Source: Vibrio sp. FE10 (GTDB lineage: Bacteria > Pseudomonadota > Gammaproteobacteria > Enterobacterales > Vibrionaceae). From it: DNA of 64,000 nucleotides. The notes beneath the pieces are model-generated. The model was not told the origin of the DNA and made no database searches. It saw only the letters and a program-made list of their open reading frames with translations. Of this stretch, positions 47,264 to 56,197 are shown in pieces; the stretch's first letter is position 1, and the number at the start of each line of letters is the position of its first letter. Location of the stretch: positions 930,001 to 994,000 of the forward strand of contig NZ_AP028067.1 of assembly GCF_030297155.1 (NCBI RefSeq), given 5' to 3'. A program made the position numbers and the translations under genes.

Positions 47264-47365
47264 ATGCAGCATCAAGAAATGATTCAACACAGTAATTTTG
47301 GCGTTATCAGCCGTACTTGGCTTTTCTCTACCCTGTCTCTAGTGGGTATTCTTGCTCTAATGTAG
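47264..47365 (+). CDS. Unrecognised 33-aa membrane micropeptide
   Basis: The ATG is preceded by the strong site AAGGAGA (6-7 bp spacing) and a plausible promoter. The product has a polar start (MQHQEMIQHSNFG) and one hydrophobic helix (residues about 19-33, TWLFSTLSLVGILALM end). I do not recognise the family. Translation signals are better than for many longer genes in this window, so it is probably real. A GTGGCT/AGCCAC stem (about 47452-47477) follows downstream. The gene stands alone in a 519-bp gap between the LysE-type exporter and selO. Confidence 0.6.
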   Translation: MQHQEMIQHSNFGVISRTWLFSTLSLVGILALM

Positions 47366-47477
47366 TCAGCTTTATGGCTCTATATTTTTAGTTTTTATTA
47401 TGAACACACTTGTTAAAAAGTTTTCAAAGTTAGAACTCTTCTTCTCTTAAATGTGGCTCTTCTCATCAGGCTAGCCA

Positions 47478-47560
47478 CTTAACCTTTTCTTAGCTGTACC
47501 TTTCTCTCAGTAACCTTTTTCTTTGAATAATCTCTTTGTCTGATTAACCTCTTTATCTGA
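47478..47560 (+). repeat. Degenerate 17-bp tandem array upstream of selO
   Basis: GTAACCTTTTTCTTTGA (47510-47526), ATAATCTCTTTGTCTGA (47527-47543) and TTAACCTCTTTATCTGA (47544-47560) are contiguous; CTTAACCTTTTCTTAGC (47478-47494) looks like an older copy. Strongly pyrimidine-rich. Confidence 0.65.
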
Positions 47561-47643
47561 AAAGACTTACTGCATAACCTGATCTGAAGTTGTTATCAAA
47601 CTGTGATAATCTTAAGTTATCTTTTATCTACAGTGTATCTCTC

Positions 47644-49101
47644 ATGTCTGTCTGGGATTCTATTTCATTTAACAATCGATTTACTGCATTACCTCGACTG
47701 TTCTATACCCCAATTCAACCTACACCGCTCAGCAATGTCCAATGGCTCGCATGGAACCATAACCTTGCGAATGAACTCGGCTTTCCGTTATTTGAAGATG
47801 CCTCAGAGGAATTGCTTGAGACACTGTCGGGCAATGTTGAACCTGAGCAATTCTCACCCGTAGCAATGAAATACGCAGGCCATCAGTTTGGCTCTTATAA
47901 CCCTGATTTAGGTGATGGAAGAGGGCTGTTATTGGCTCAAGTTGTCGCAAAAAGTGGTGAAACGTTTGACTTACACCTTAAAGGTGCTGGTAAAACGCCA
48001 TATTCTCGTATGGGCGATGGACGCGCTGTTATTCGATCAACCGTTCGTGAGTACTTATGTAGCGAAGCGATGGCAGGGCTCAATATCCCAACCACTCGCG
48101 CGTTGGCGATGATGACCAGCGACACACCGGTATATCGAGAGAAGCAAGAGTGGGGCGCATTGTTGGTGCGTGCTGCTGAGTCACACATCCGTTTCGGTCA
48201 CTTTGAGCATCTGTTTTATACCAATCAGTTGGCTGAGCATAAGTTGCTAGCTGATAAAGTCATTGAGTGGCATTTCCCTGAGTGTCTCGATGAAGAAAAG
48301 CCCTACGCTGCAATGTTTAATCAGATTGTTGATCGCACTGCGGAAATGGTCGCGCTGTGGCAAGCGAATGGTTTTGCTCACGGAGTTATGAACACCGATA
48401 ACATGTCGATCATCGGCCAAACCTTCGATTACGGCCCGTTCGCCTTTTTTGATGAATATGACCCGAGATTGATCTGTAATCATTCGGATTACCAAGGTCG
48501 TTACGCTTTCAATCAACAGCCTAGAATTGGATTGTGGAACCTATCTGCACTGGCTCATTCGCTTTCGCCGCTGGTGGATAAAGCCGATTTAGAGGCTGCG
48601 TTAGAGCAGTACGAGCCGCAAATGAATGGTTATTTCAGCCAGTTGATGCGTTGTAAGTTGGGGCTGCTTTCGAAACACGAAGGCGACAGTCGCTTGTTTG
48701 AATCGTTGTTCGAACTGATGTCGCAAAACAAAGTCGATTACCCAAGATTCTTTAGAACGCTGTCGAACCTAGATACATTGCCGCCGCAAGACGTGATTGA
48801 TTTAGTTATCGACCGCGAAGCCGCGAAGCTATGGGTGGATAACTATTTGCAACGCTGTGAATTGGAAGAGAGTTCAGTGGCAGAGCGCTGTGAAAAAATG
48901 AGACAGGTAAACCCTAAATATATTCTTAGAAACTACCTTGCTCAGCTTGCAATAGATAAAGCCGAGCGTGGCGATAGCAGTGATATTGATGCGTTAATGG
49001 TGGTGTTGGCAGACCCTTATGCGGAACATCCTGACTACGAACACCTTGCCGCCTTGCCGCCTGAGTGGGGCAAAGCCATGGAAATCAGCTGCTCCTCTTA
49101 A
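47644..49101 (+). CDS. selO: Protein adenylyltransferase SelO (YdiU)
   Basis: SelO is a pseudokinase-fold enzyme that transfers AMP to Ser/Thr/Tyr of proteins involved in redox homeostasis. The 485 aa carry the nucleotide-binding [18 protein letters not shown] and [12 protein letters not shown] regions and the metal-binding [11 protein letters not shown] and [12 protein letters not shown] motifs. The chain ends Cys-Ser-Ser, the position of selenocysteine-Ser-Ser in the eukaryotic protein. The ATG at 47644 ([13 protein letters not shown]) is the family start; the frame is open 54 bp further up. Confidence 0.95.
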   Translation: MSVWDSISFNNRFTALPRLFYTPIQPTPLSNVQWLAWNHNLANELGFPLFEDASEELLETLSGNVEPEQFSPVAMKYAGHQFGSYNPDLGDGRGLLLAQVVAKSGETFDLHLKGAGKTPYSRMGDGRAVIRSTVREYLCSEAMAGLNIPTTRALAMMTSDTPVYREKQEWGALLVRAAESHIRFGHFEHLFYTNQLAEHKLLADKVIEWHFPECLDEEKPYAAMFNQIVDRTAEMVALWQANGFAHGVMNTDNMSIIGQTFDYGPFAFFDEYDPRLICNHSDYQGRYAFNQQPRIGLWNLSALAHSLSPLVDKADLEAALEQYEPQMNGYFSQLMRCKLGLLSKHEGDSRLFESLFELMSQNKVDYPRFFRTLSNLDTLPPQDVIDLVIDREAAKLWVDNYLQRCELEESSVAERCEKMRQVNPKYILRNYLAQLAIDKAERGDSSDIDALMVVLADPYAEHPDYEHLAALPPEWGKAMEISCSS

Positions 49102-49129
49102 CCTTCTATGATTCTTTGAGTCGCTAAGT

Positions 49130-49165
49130 ACAGATAGAGGTCACTAAGATGTGATCTTTATCTGT
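49130..49165 (+). terminator. Terminator after selO
   Basis: The arms 49130-49144 (ACAGATAGAGGTCAC) and 49151-49165 (GTGATCTTTATCTGT) pair over 15 bp with two G-T pairs and a TAAGAT loop, followed by TTGTT. The T tract is short, and an operator role for the next gene cannot be excluded. Confidence 0.6.
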
Positions 49166-49258
49166 TTGTTCGTCTAACTTTACAAACATGTCAATAATCA
49201 AATAATCGGCCAGCCTATACACTATGTGAATAAGTTGTAAATTTAATAGGTTTGGGCG

Positions 49259-49987
49259 ATGCCAACAAATACTCGAATTCTCGTGGTGGATGATGATCAA
49301 GAAATCCGCGAGCTGCTGGAAGAGTACCTCACAAAATCTGGTTTCGATGTTTCCTCCGTTGGAGACGGTATCGAACTCGATACCCACCTGCAAAATCAAG
49401 GTTATCCTGATCTAATTCTTCTTGATGTGATGCTACCCGGTGACGACGGTTTTACCTTGTGTCAGCGCGTCCGTAAGCAGTCGAATGTGCCTATCATTAT
49501 GCTGACAGCAGTATCGGATGAAACCGACCAGATCATCGGTTTAGAAATTGGTGCTGATGATTACATTGCCAAGCCGTTTAGCCCTCGTCAGTTAATGGCT
49601 CGTATCAAAGCGTTGTTACGACGTGTTCAAGTGGTGGATGACAAGCCAAGTGATGCATTGCCAAAGCAGATCATTTTTGGTGATTGGACGCTCGATACTC
49701 TCGCGCATCGAATCTCGCACAATGAAAACTCAGAAGAGATGGACTTGTCGGGCAGTGACTTTTCTTTGTTAATGCTGTTCTTAACTCGCCCTAACGAAGT
49801 TCTTGACCGTGACACCATCTCTTTCGCGACCAGAGGCCGTGAAGCGCTGCCTTTTGAACGTGGCATTGATGTTCAGCTTAGCCGCCTGAGAAGCCGATTG
49901 GGCGACAGCGGTAAATACCCTCATTACATCAAAACTATGCGCGGCAACGGTTATATTCTTGCGGTGCCTGTTCAGTATGAACACTAA
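49259..49987 (+). CDS. OmpR-family response regulator (GltR-like)
   Basis: The 242 aa have a receiver domain (VVDDDQEIRELL; acceptor Asp56 in LILLDVMLPGDDG; Lys in AKPFSPRQL) and a C-terminal winged helix (about 140-240, RGREALPFERGIDVQLSRLR). It is paired with a histidine kinase and followed by a carbohydrate ABC transporter, the same order as GltR-GtrS and the glucose transporter in Pseudomonas. The function as sugar-uptake regulator is inferred from that synteny. Confidence 0.9.
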   Translation: MPTNTRILVVDDDQEIRELLEEYLTKSGFDVSSVGDGIELDTHLQNQGYPDLILLDVMLPGDDGFTLCQRVRKQSNVPIIMLTAVSDETDQIIGLEIGADDYIAKPFSPRQLMARIKALLRRVQVVDDKPSDALPKQIIFGDWTLDTLAHRISHNENSEEMDLSGSDFSLLMLFLTRPNEVLDRDTISFATRGREALPFERGIDVQLSRLRSRLGDSGKYPHYIKTMRGNGYILAVPVQYEH

Positions 49988-50016
49988 GCATGACCTGCTG
50001 TTAATCAAGTAATCTA

Positions 50017-50058
50017 ATAAAGTATTTCCAATGAAGTATTCCGTATGAAGTATCTCGT
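50017..50058 (+). repeat. Three 14-bp tandem repeats forming coupled minicistrons
   Basis: ATAAAGTATTTCCA, ATGAAGTATTCCGT and ATGAAGTATCTCGT are exactly contiguous and end at the kinase ATG (50059). The second and third each encode a five-codon ORF (M-K-Y-S-V, M-K-Y-L-V) whose TGA overlaps the next ATG as ATGA, the last one overlapping the kinase start. Confidence 0.85.
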
Positions 50059-51504
50059 ATGAACTGGTTGAGTCGGTTAAAGCCAAACTCCTTGGTCGCA
50101 AGAACCTTGTTGTTAACCTTGCTAGCGGTCGTGATTGCTCAGGGTATCGCAACGTCTATTTGGTATAGCGAATCCAAACACAAAGAATTAGAGGGGATTC
50201 GTTCTGCCTCTTCGAGCATGGCAAACATGTTTGCCTCAACGGTGACTTTCTTCCAATCTCTACCCGTTAAATATCGCCATATCGTGCTGGATCAGATCCG
50301 CAACATGGGCGGTACGCGCTTCTTCGTTTCTTTCAATAAAGAGGCTTTGATCGTTGAACCGATTCCCGATACCCGCTTAAAAACCGCCTCAATTGAAGCC
50401 ATAGAAAGCGTCTTGAGTAGCAAGCTCAATAAAGTCGAATCAGTTCGGGTAGATTTTTCACGCCCTGAACACCTTCGTTTGCTTAAAAATGACATCTACT
50501 TAAGTGATCTCCCACGATCGTGGGCGCATCACACGCTAACGTTAGAACCTCTTAATCCGCCAATTCTGGTTGTTCAAATAGAATTAACCAGTCATGAATG
50601 GGTGTACATTGCCGCGTTGTTACCAGCGCCATATGTGAAACTCGACGATACGATTCTTGGCAGAGAACAGGTGATCTTCTTAGTTTCTTCAACGCTCATT
50701 CTACTGGTGCTGACTTACTTGATGATTCGTCGCCAAGTTAGACCTCTTAAAAAGCTGGCAAGAGCGGCTAATGAAATGAGCATGGATATTCAGCAGCCTC
50801 AATTGAAAGAAGAGGGGGCAACTGAACTGGTCACCGCAACCCGAGCCTTTAATCGCATGCAACAGCGCATCCGTCGTTATGTTGCTGACCGAGAGCATTT
50901 GTTCTCTGCGATCTCTCATGACTTGAAGACACCGATCACACGTCTTAGGTTACGAGCTGAGTTGTTGGAAAGTGAAGTCAAGAAAGACAAATTCAACAAA
51001 GATCTTGATGAGCTTGAGATGATGGTGAAGGGCGCATTACAAGCAGTAAGAGACACCGACCTTCATGAGAACAATGCCATTATCGATCTCAACGAGATGA
51101 TGCTCTCTGTGATTGAACTGCACAACCAATACCAAACTCAGGTCGAGTTTGAACCTGCTGTGATTGAGCCTTTGGTTGCCAAACCGCTAGCTATTAAACG
51201 CGTGCTTACTAACCTTATCGACAATGCTGTGAAATATGGACAATCCGCCGAGGTAGATATCAGCAGTGATTCAGTGTGGGTCATTGTGACGATTCAGGAT
51301 CACGGCAAAGGTATCCCTGAAGACAAGTTAGAGTTGGTTTTCGAACCCTACTTTAGGCTTGCAACCGACGACCAAGGACACGGTTTAGGGCTCGGGATCT
51401 GTCGAAACATTCTGCATGGACATGGCGGAGATCTCATTATTCGCAACTCCTCTCAAGGTGGCCTAGAAGCCAAAGTCTATATACCAAGAGGCTTAGAAGT
51501 GTAA
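50059..51504 (+). CDS. Sensor histidine kinase (GtrS-like)
   Basis: The 481 aa have a membrane helix at about 14-34, a periplasmic sensor domain of about 160 residues, a second helix (about 197-217, VIFLVSSTLILLVLTYLMI), HAMP (RRQVRPLKKLARAANEM), the phospho-acceptor H287 (FSAISHDLKTPITRLR), and HATPase motifs NLIDNAVKYG, DHGKGIPED and GHGLGLGIC. No clear Shine-Dalgarno precedes the ATG; instead two minicistrons end at it. It presumably senses a sugar or sugar acid and phosphorylates the preceding regulator. Confidence 0.92.
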   Translation: MNWLSRLKPNSLVARTLLLTLLAVVIAQGIATSIWYSESKHKELEGIRSASSSMANMFASTVTFFQSLPVKYRHIVLDQIRNMGGTRFFVSFNKEALIVEPIPDTRLKTASIEAIESVLSSKLNKVESVRVDFSRPEHLRLLKNDIYLSDLPRSWAHHTLTLEPLNPPILVVQIELTSHEWVYIAALLPAPYVKLDDTILGREQVIFLVSSTLILLVLTYLMIRRQVRPLKKLARAANEMSMDIQQPQLKEEGATELVTATRAFNRMQQRIRRYVADREHLFSAISHDLKTPITRLRLRAELLESEVKKDKFNKDLDELEMMVKGALQAVRDTDLHENNAIIDLNEMMLSVIELHNQYQTQVEFEPAVIEPLVAKPLAIKRVLTNLIDNAVKYGQSAEVDISSDSVWVIVTIQDHGKGIPEDKLELVFEPYFRLATDDQGHGLGLGICRNILHGHGGDLIIRNSSQGGLEAKVYIPRGLEV

Positions 51505-51523
51505 TGTAACAATTGTGTTACAT
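51504..51523. promoter_or_regulatory. Inverted-repeat operator candidate before the sugar ABC operon
   Basis: ATGTAAC (51504-51510), AATTGT, GTTACAT (51517-51523) form a perfect 7-bp inverted repeat starting at the last base of the kinase stop and about 92 bp before the binding-protein gene. It is a candidate site for the linked OmpR-type regulator or another repressor. Confidence 0.5.
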
Positions 51524-51614
51524 AAGTCTTACCTTTTGTTTCAATCCTAAAAATCAAAATAAGTAGACTCTTTATTGAACCGGACGTCGAGTCCGCTAAA
51601 CATGGAAGATTATA

Positions 51615-52862
51615 ATGAAAATCAATAAAACCCTACTTACTCTATCTCTTCTTGCTGCCTCAACATTTTCTCAAGCTGGTGAAGTGGAAGTGCTTCACTG
51701 GTGGACTGCCGGTGGCGAAGCGAAATCCGCTGCGGTATTGAAAGAGATGATTGAAGAACAAGGCCATACGTGGAAAGACTTTGCAGTGGCTGGTGGTGGC
51801 GGTGAAAGTGCGATGACCGTTTTAAAAACGCGAGCAGTATCAGGCAACCCACCATCTGCAGCGCAGATCAAAGGTCATGATATTCAGGAGTGGGGTGGTT
51901 TAGGTTTTCTAACGTCTCTCGATGCAACTGCGAAACAAGAACAGTGGGATGAACTATTACCAGAAGTAGTGACTAAAGTGATGAAGTGGGATGGCGAATA
52001 TGTGGCAGTTCCTGTCAATGTTCACCGTGTTAACTGGCTTTGGGCTAACCCTGTTGTTTTAGAAAAGTCAGGCGTTACGGTTCCAACTACATTAGATGAG
52101 TTCTTTGTTGCTGCCGACAAGATTAAAGCGGCTGGCTTTATTCCATTGGCTCATGGTGGGCAACCTTGGCAAGACGCGACGGTATTCGAAGCCGTGGCTC
52201 TCGACGTACTAGGCAGTGAAGATTACAACAAAGCGTTCGTAGAACTTGATATGGACGTGTTATCTGGCGACAAAATGGTGGAAGTGTTCACCAAGTTCAA
52301 AAAGATGCGTGACTACATCGACAGTAACTCTCCAGGTCGTGATTGGAACGTCGCAACGTCAATGGTTATCAATGGCGAAGCAGCGATGCAGATCATGGGT
52401 GACTGGGCGAAAGGTGAATTTACGGCGGCAGGCAAAGTGCCGGGTAAAGATTACATCTGTGCACCAGCTCCGGGCACTGACGGCCAATTTACCTTCAATA
52501 TCGATAGCTTTGCGTTCTTTGAGTTAAGCGACAAAGAGAACCAAAAAGCGCAGCAAGATCTAGCGAAAACCATTCTTACCAAAGATTTCCAAGAAGTCTT
52601 CAACCTTAACAAGGGTTCTATCCCTGTACGTCTAGATATGGATATGTCTAAGTTCGACCAATGTGCGTTGGATTCAATGGCAACCTTCAAAGCGAGTGCT
52701 GAATCTGGCGATCTTGTTCCGAGTATGGCTCACGGCCTAGCGACGACAAGCTACGCTCAAGGTGCTATCTATGACGTAGTGACTAACTTCTTCAATGAGA
52801 AAGATGCCGATCCAAAACAAGCGGCAGCTAAGTTAGCAAAAGCAGTGAAAGCGGCTATCTAA
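51615..52862 (+). CDS. Carbohydrate ABC transporter substrate-binding protein (GtsA-like)
   Basis: The 415-aa periplasmic solute-binding protein (cluster B/family 1) has a signal peptide ending [14 protein letters not shown]; the [17 protein letters not shown] start and [12 protein letters not shown] region resemble glucose/mannose-binding proteins such as Pseudomonas GtsA. It is the first gene of the transport operon and is followed by a stem-loop that may keep its mRNA level above that of the permeases. Glucose as substrate is inferred, not shown. Confidence 0.88.
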   Translation: MKINKTLLTLSLLAASTFSQAGEVEVLHWWTAGGEAKSAAVLKEMIEEQGHTWKDFAVAGGGGESAMTVLKTRAVSGNPPSAAQIKGHDIQEWGGLGFLTSLDATAKQEQWDELLPEVVTKVMKWDGEYVAVPVNVHRVNWLWANPVVLEKSGVTVPTTLDEFFVAADKIKAAGFIPLAHGGQPWQDATVFEAVALDVLGSEDYNKAFVELDMDVLSGDKMVEVFTKFKKMRDYIDSNSPGRDWNVATSMVINGEAAMQIMGDWAKGEFTAAGKVPGKDYICAPAPGTDGQFTFNIDSFAFFELSDKENQKAQQDLAKTILTKDFQEVFNLNKGSIPVRLDMDMSKFDQCALDSMATFKASAESGDLVPSMAHGLATTSYAQGAIYDVVTNFFNEKDADPKQAAAKLAKAVKAAI

Positions 52863-52895
52863 TCTAACTTGGTCTAACACCAAACCCCCAGGGTG

Positions 52896-52918
52896 GGTAG
52901 GCTCGTAGGGAGCCTATC
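52896..52918 (+). other. Intercistronic stem-loop after the binding-protein gene
   Basis: GGTAGGCTC (52896-52904), loop GTAGG, GAGCCTATC (52910-52918), a 9-bp stem without a following T run. Such hairpins between binding-protein and permease genes commonly protect the upstream mRNA and attenuate read-through. Confidence 0.6.
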
Positions 52919-53006
52919 TACTCTTCATTCCCAATTCTGATATGCGTGATGCTGATGTGGTGCCGAAAGGTAAGCCATCGGCTCGATTGTGCAACAAGGA
53001 TAAGTT

Positions 53007-53945
53007 ATGGAGCATGTTTTGACTGAGTCGACTCCAAAATCCACAAGGAGCCAGCCTGCGCCAAAACCGAGTTTTGCTGACAGGTTGCAACATTGGTTAC
53101 CTAAAATTGTATTGGCGCCCACCGCGTTAGTGACCGTGGTGTGTATCTACGGCTATATATTTTGGACGGCAGCGCTGTCGTTCACCAACTCTCGATTTCT
53201 GCCGAGCTTTAACTTCGTTGGTTTAACCCAATATGAAAAGCTGATGGATAACGATCGCTGGATCACCTCAATCACCAACCTCGGTGTGTTTGGTTTTCTA
53301 TTTATGGCGATTGCTATCTTGCTAGGTGTTGGTTTAGCGGTATTGCTTGACCAGAATATCCGTCAAGAAGGCGCGATTCGTACTATCTATTTATACCCAA
53401 TGGCGTTGTCGTTCATCGTGACGGGTACCGCTTGGAAATGGATTCTTAATCCAGGTCTTGGCATTGAAAAGCTGATGCAAGACTGGGGCTTTACTGACTT
53501 CAAATTTGATTGGCTAGTCGACTCCGAAATGTCGGTGTATACCTTGGTTATCGCGGCACTTTGGCAGTCTTCTGGATTCGTGATGGCGATGTTCTTAGCA
53601 GGTCTGCGTGGCATCGATTCTTCAATCATCAAAGCGGCTCAAATCGATGGGGCAAGCTTACCCACTATCTATCTCAAAATCATTTTACCTTGCTTGCGCC
53701 CTGTGGTTTTCAGTGCAGTGATCATCACCTCACACATTGCGATTAAGAGCTTTGATCTTGTGACCGCAATGACGGCAGGTGGCCCGGGTTATTCATCGGA
53801 TCTTCCTGCGCTATTCATGTACGCACACTCCTTTACTCGTGGGCAAATCGGCCTTGGTGCTGCCAGTGCCATGATGATGCTTGCCGGTATCTTAGCGATT
53901 CTTGTGCCTTATCTTTACTCTGAACTTAGGGAGAAAAAGTCATGA
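53007..53945 (+). CDS. Carbohydrate ABC transporter permease (GtsB-like)
   Basis: This MalF-type permease (312 aa) has six predicted membrane helices and the EAA loop KAAQIDGASLPTIYLKIILP (about 210-229) that contacts the ATPase. A basic cytoplasmic N-terminus (about 1-32) precedes helix 1. It overlaps the next permease by 4 bp (ATGA). Confidence 0.92.
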   Translation: MEHVLTESTPKSTRSQPAPKPSFADRLQHWLPKIVLAPTALVTVVCIYGYIFWTAALSFTNSRFLPSFNFVGLTQYEKLMDNDRWITSITNLGVFGFLFMAIAILLGVGLAVLLDQNIRQEGAIRTIYLYPMALSFIVTGTAWKWILNPGLGIEKLMQDWGFTDFKFDWLVDSEMSVYTLVIAALWQSSGFVMAMFLAGLRGIDSSIIKAAQIDGASLPTIYLKIILPCLRPVVFSAVIITSHIAIKSFDLVTAMTAGGPGYSSDLPALFMYAHSFTRGQIGLGAASAMMMLAGILAILVPYLYSELREKKS

Positions 53946-54799
53946 TGAATAACATCAATTTTGCTCGAATCTTTATTTATTCAGCACTGCTTTTCTTCTG
54001 CTTGGTGTATTTAATGCCACTGTTCGTAATGGCGCTCACTTCATTTAAAACTCTGCCAGACATCAAGGCGGGTAATTTAATGAGCTTGCCTAAAGAGTGG
54101 GTGTTCGATGCTTGGTATAAAGCGTGGGATACCGCCTGTACGGGCGTGAAATGTGAAGGCATCAAAGGCTATTTCTGGAACTCGTTCCAAATGGTTATTC
54201 CTGCGGTTGCGATTTCAACATTGTTGGGTGCATTCAATGGCTATGTCGTGACGAAATGGCAATTCAGAGGTTCAAACTTGTTCTTTAGCTTGTTGTTATT
54301 CGGCTGCTTCATCCCATTCCAAGTGGTGTTGTTACCAATGGCGACCATGCTCGGCAAGATGGGTTTAGCGAATACAACCATCGGTTTGGTGATTGTGCAC
54401 GTTATCTACGGCATGGCATTTACCACTCTGTTTTTCCGTAACTTCTACATCTCGATTCCCGATGAACTGATCAAAGCGGCTAAGTTGGATGGTGCTGGCT
54501 TCTTTACGATTTTCTTCAAGATTTTATTACCGATCTCAACGCCAATCATCATGGTGACGGTGATCTGGCAGTTCACCGCGATTTGGAATGACTTCTTGTT
54601 CGGAGTGGTCTACTCCGGCTCAGATACTCAGCCGATTACCGTGGCATTAAACAACCTAGTCAACACCAGCACTGGCGTTAAAGAATATAACGTCGACATG
54701 GCTGCCGCGATCATCGCCGCACTGCCAACGTTGTTGGTGTATGTCTTCGCAGGAAAATATTTTGTTCGTGGCCTAACGGCAGGATCAGTAAAAGGATAA
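53942..54799 (+). CDS. Carbohydrate ABC transporter permease (GtsC-like)
   Basis: This MalG-type permease (285 aa) has six predicted membrane helices and the EAA loop KAAKLDGAGFFTIFFKILLP (about 179-198). The start ATG overlaps the upstream stop; an ATG one codon later is equally possible. It partners with the preceding permease. Confidence 0.92.
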   Translation: MMNNINFARIFIYSALLFFCLVYLMPLFVMALTSFKTLPDIKAGNLMSLPKEWVFDAWYKAWDTACTGVKCEGIKGYFWNSFQMVIPAVAISTLLGAFNGYVVTKWQFRGSNLFFSLLLFGCFIPFQVVLLPMATMLGKMGLANTTIGLVIVHVIYGMAFTTLFFRNFYISIPDELIKAAKLDGAGFFTIFFKILLPISTPIIMVTVIWQFTAIWNDFLFGVVYSGSDTQPITVALNNLVNTSTGVKEYNVDMAAAIIAALPTLLVYVFAGKYFVRGLTAGSVKG

Positions 54800-54805
54800 T
54801 TACCC

Positions 54806-55918
54806 ATGGCAACATTAGATTTAAAACAGATCCGTAAAACCTATCGCAACGCGGACAACGAAACGTTAAAGGGCATCGACATCAGTATCGATTCGGGGGA
54901 ATTTTTGATACTTGTCGGCCCTTCGGGGTGTGGAAAATCCACCCTAATGAACACCATAGCTGGGCTAGAAAATATTAGCTCGGGTGAAATCGTGATTGAT
55001 GGTGTAGATGTAGCGCAGGTTGAACCTAAAGATCGCGACATTGCGATGGTATTCCAGTCGTACGCGCTTTACCCAAACATGACGGTACGCGGCAATATCG
55101 CTTTCGGTTTGAAGATTCGCAAGATGCCGCAACAAGAGATTGATGCTGAGGTTAATCGAGTGGCAGAAATGCTGCAAATCGAACAGTTACTGGATCGTAA
55201 ACCGTCGCAACTTTCTGGAGGCCAGCGTCAACGTGTCGCGATGGGCCGTGCTTTGGCTCGTCGTCCGAAGCTTTATCTATTTGATGAGCCGCTTTCTAAC
55301 TTGGATGCCAAGCTGCGTGTTGAGATGCGCCATCAGATTAAACGTCTGCACCAAAAGCTGAATACTACGATTGTTTATGTAACCCATGATCAAATTGAAG
55401 CAATGACACTCGCTGACCGTATAGCAGTAATGAAAGATGGTGAACTGCAGCAGTTAGGCACACCACAAGAGATCTACACCAAGCCAAATAATATGTTCGT
55501 GGCGGGCTTTATGGGGTCACCATCCATGAACTTCATTAAGACCATGGTGGATTTGGATGAGGAACAGAATCCGATCATCAAAGTAACTGGCACGGCGGAG
55601 CAAGAACACCACATTCGATTGCCACAGAGTATGCGTGACCAAGATGGCAAGGAATTGGTCATTGGATTGCGTCCTGAGCATATTACCGAGCAAGAAGGTG
55701 ATGATGTGTCGGCAACCACAAAGCTAGATCTGCAATTAGAAGTGTTGGAGCCAACAGGGCCAGATACGATTGCGATGGTTAAAGTGAACGATCAAGAAGT
55801 CGCGTGTCGTTTATCGCCAGAATTTGAAGTGTCCGTTGGACAAATGGCACCGCTTCATTTTGACTTATCGAAAGCTGTATTCTTCGATGCTCAAACCGAA
55901 GCGAGAATCGACTTCTAA
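54806..55918 (+). CDS. Carbohydrate ABC transporter ATPase (UgpC/MalK type, GtsD-like)
   Basis: The 370 aa have Walker A GPSGCGKST at about 38-46, the Q-loop FQSYALYPNM, signature LSGGQRQRVAMGRAL, Walker B LYLFDEPLSNLDAKLR and the H-loop VTHDQ, followed by the C-terminal TOBE/MOP regulatory domain typical of the MalK/UgpC subfamily. It is the last gene of the operon. Confidence 0.94.
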   Translation: MATLDLKQIRKTYRNADNETLKGIDISIDSGEFLILVGPSGCGKSTLMNTIAGLENISSGEIVIDGVDVAQVEPKDRDIAMVFQSYALYPNMTVRGNIAFGLKIRKMPQQEIDAEVNRVAEMLQIEQLLDRKPSQLSGGQRQRVAMGRALARRPKLYLFDEPLSNLDAKLRVEMRHQIKRLHQKLNTTIVYVTHDQIEAMTLADRIAVMKDGELQQLGTPQEIYTKPNNMFVAGFMGSPSMNFIKTMVDLDEEQNPIIKVTGTAEQEHHIRLPQSMRDQDGKELVIGLRPEHITEQEGDDVSATTKLDLQLEVLEPTGPDTIAMVKVNDQEVACRLSPEFEVSVGQMAPLHFDLSKAVFFDAQTEARIDF

Positions 55919-55968
55919 CTTCTAGTTGCTGAGTTAGTTTAACAATCAAAGTTCATGTCTAAATCAAA

Positions 55969-56013
55969 GGCAGTATCACCAACTAGTAATAAGTAATGTG
56001 ATGCTGTCTTTTT
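55969..56013 (+). terminator. Terminator after the sugar ABC operon
   Basis: GGCAGTATCAC (55969-55979) pairs with GTGATGCTGTC (55998-56008) with two G-T pairs and an 18-nt loop, followed by TTTTT. The rest of the 279-bp gap up to 56197 shows no ORF. Confidence 0.8.
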
Positions 56014-56197
56014 CGTTGTCTATACTTGCTTTTTATTCCTTATAAAAACAGAGGGATAAAGGATATATATGCTTCTACAGCAATAATATCGTGATTTAGT
56101 CTCCCTTAGCTCTATAAAGCTGACGTAGAAACGCGTAGGATCACAATACTTTGGATCAAATACTAGGTTGCACTTTGGTGCATAAACAGAATAAAAC

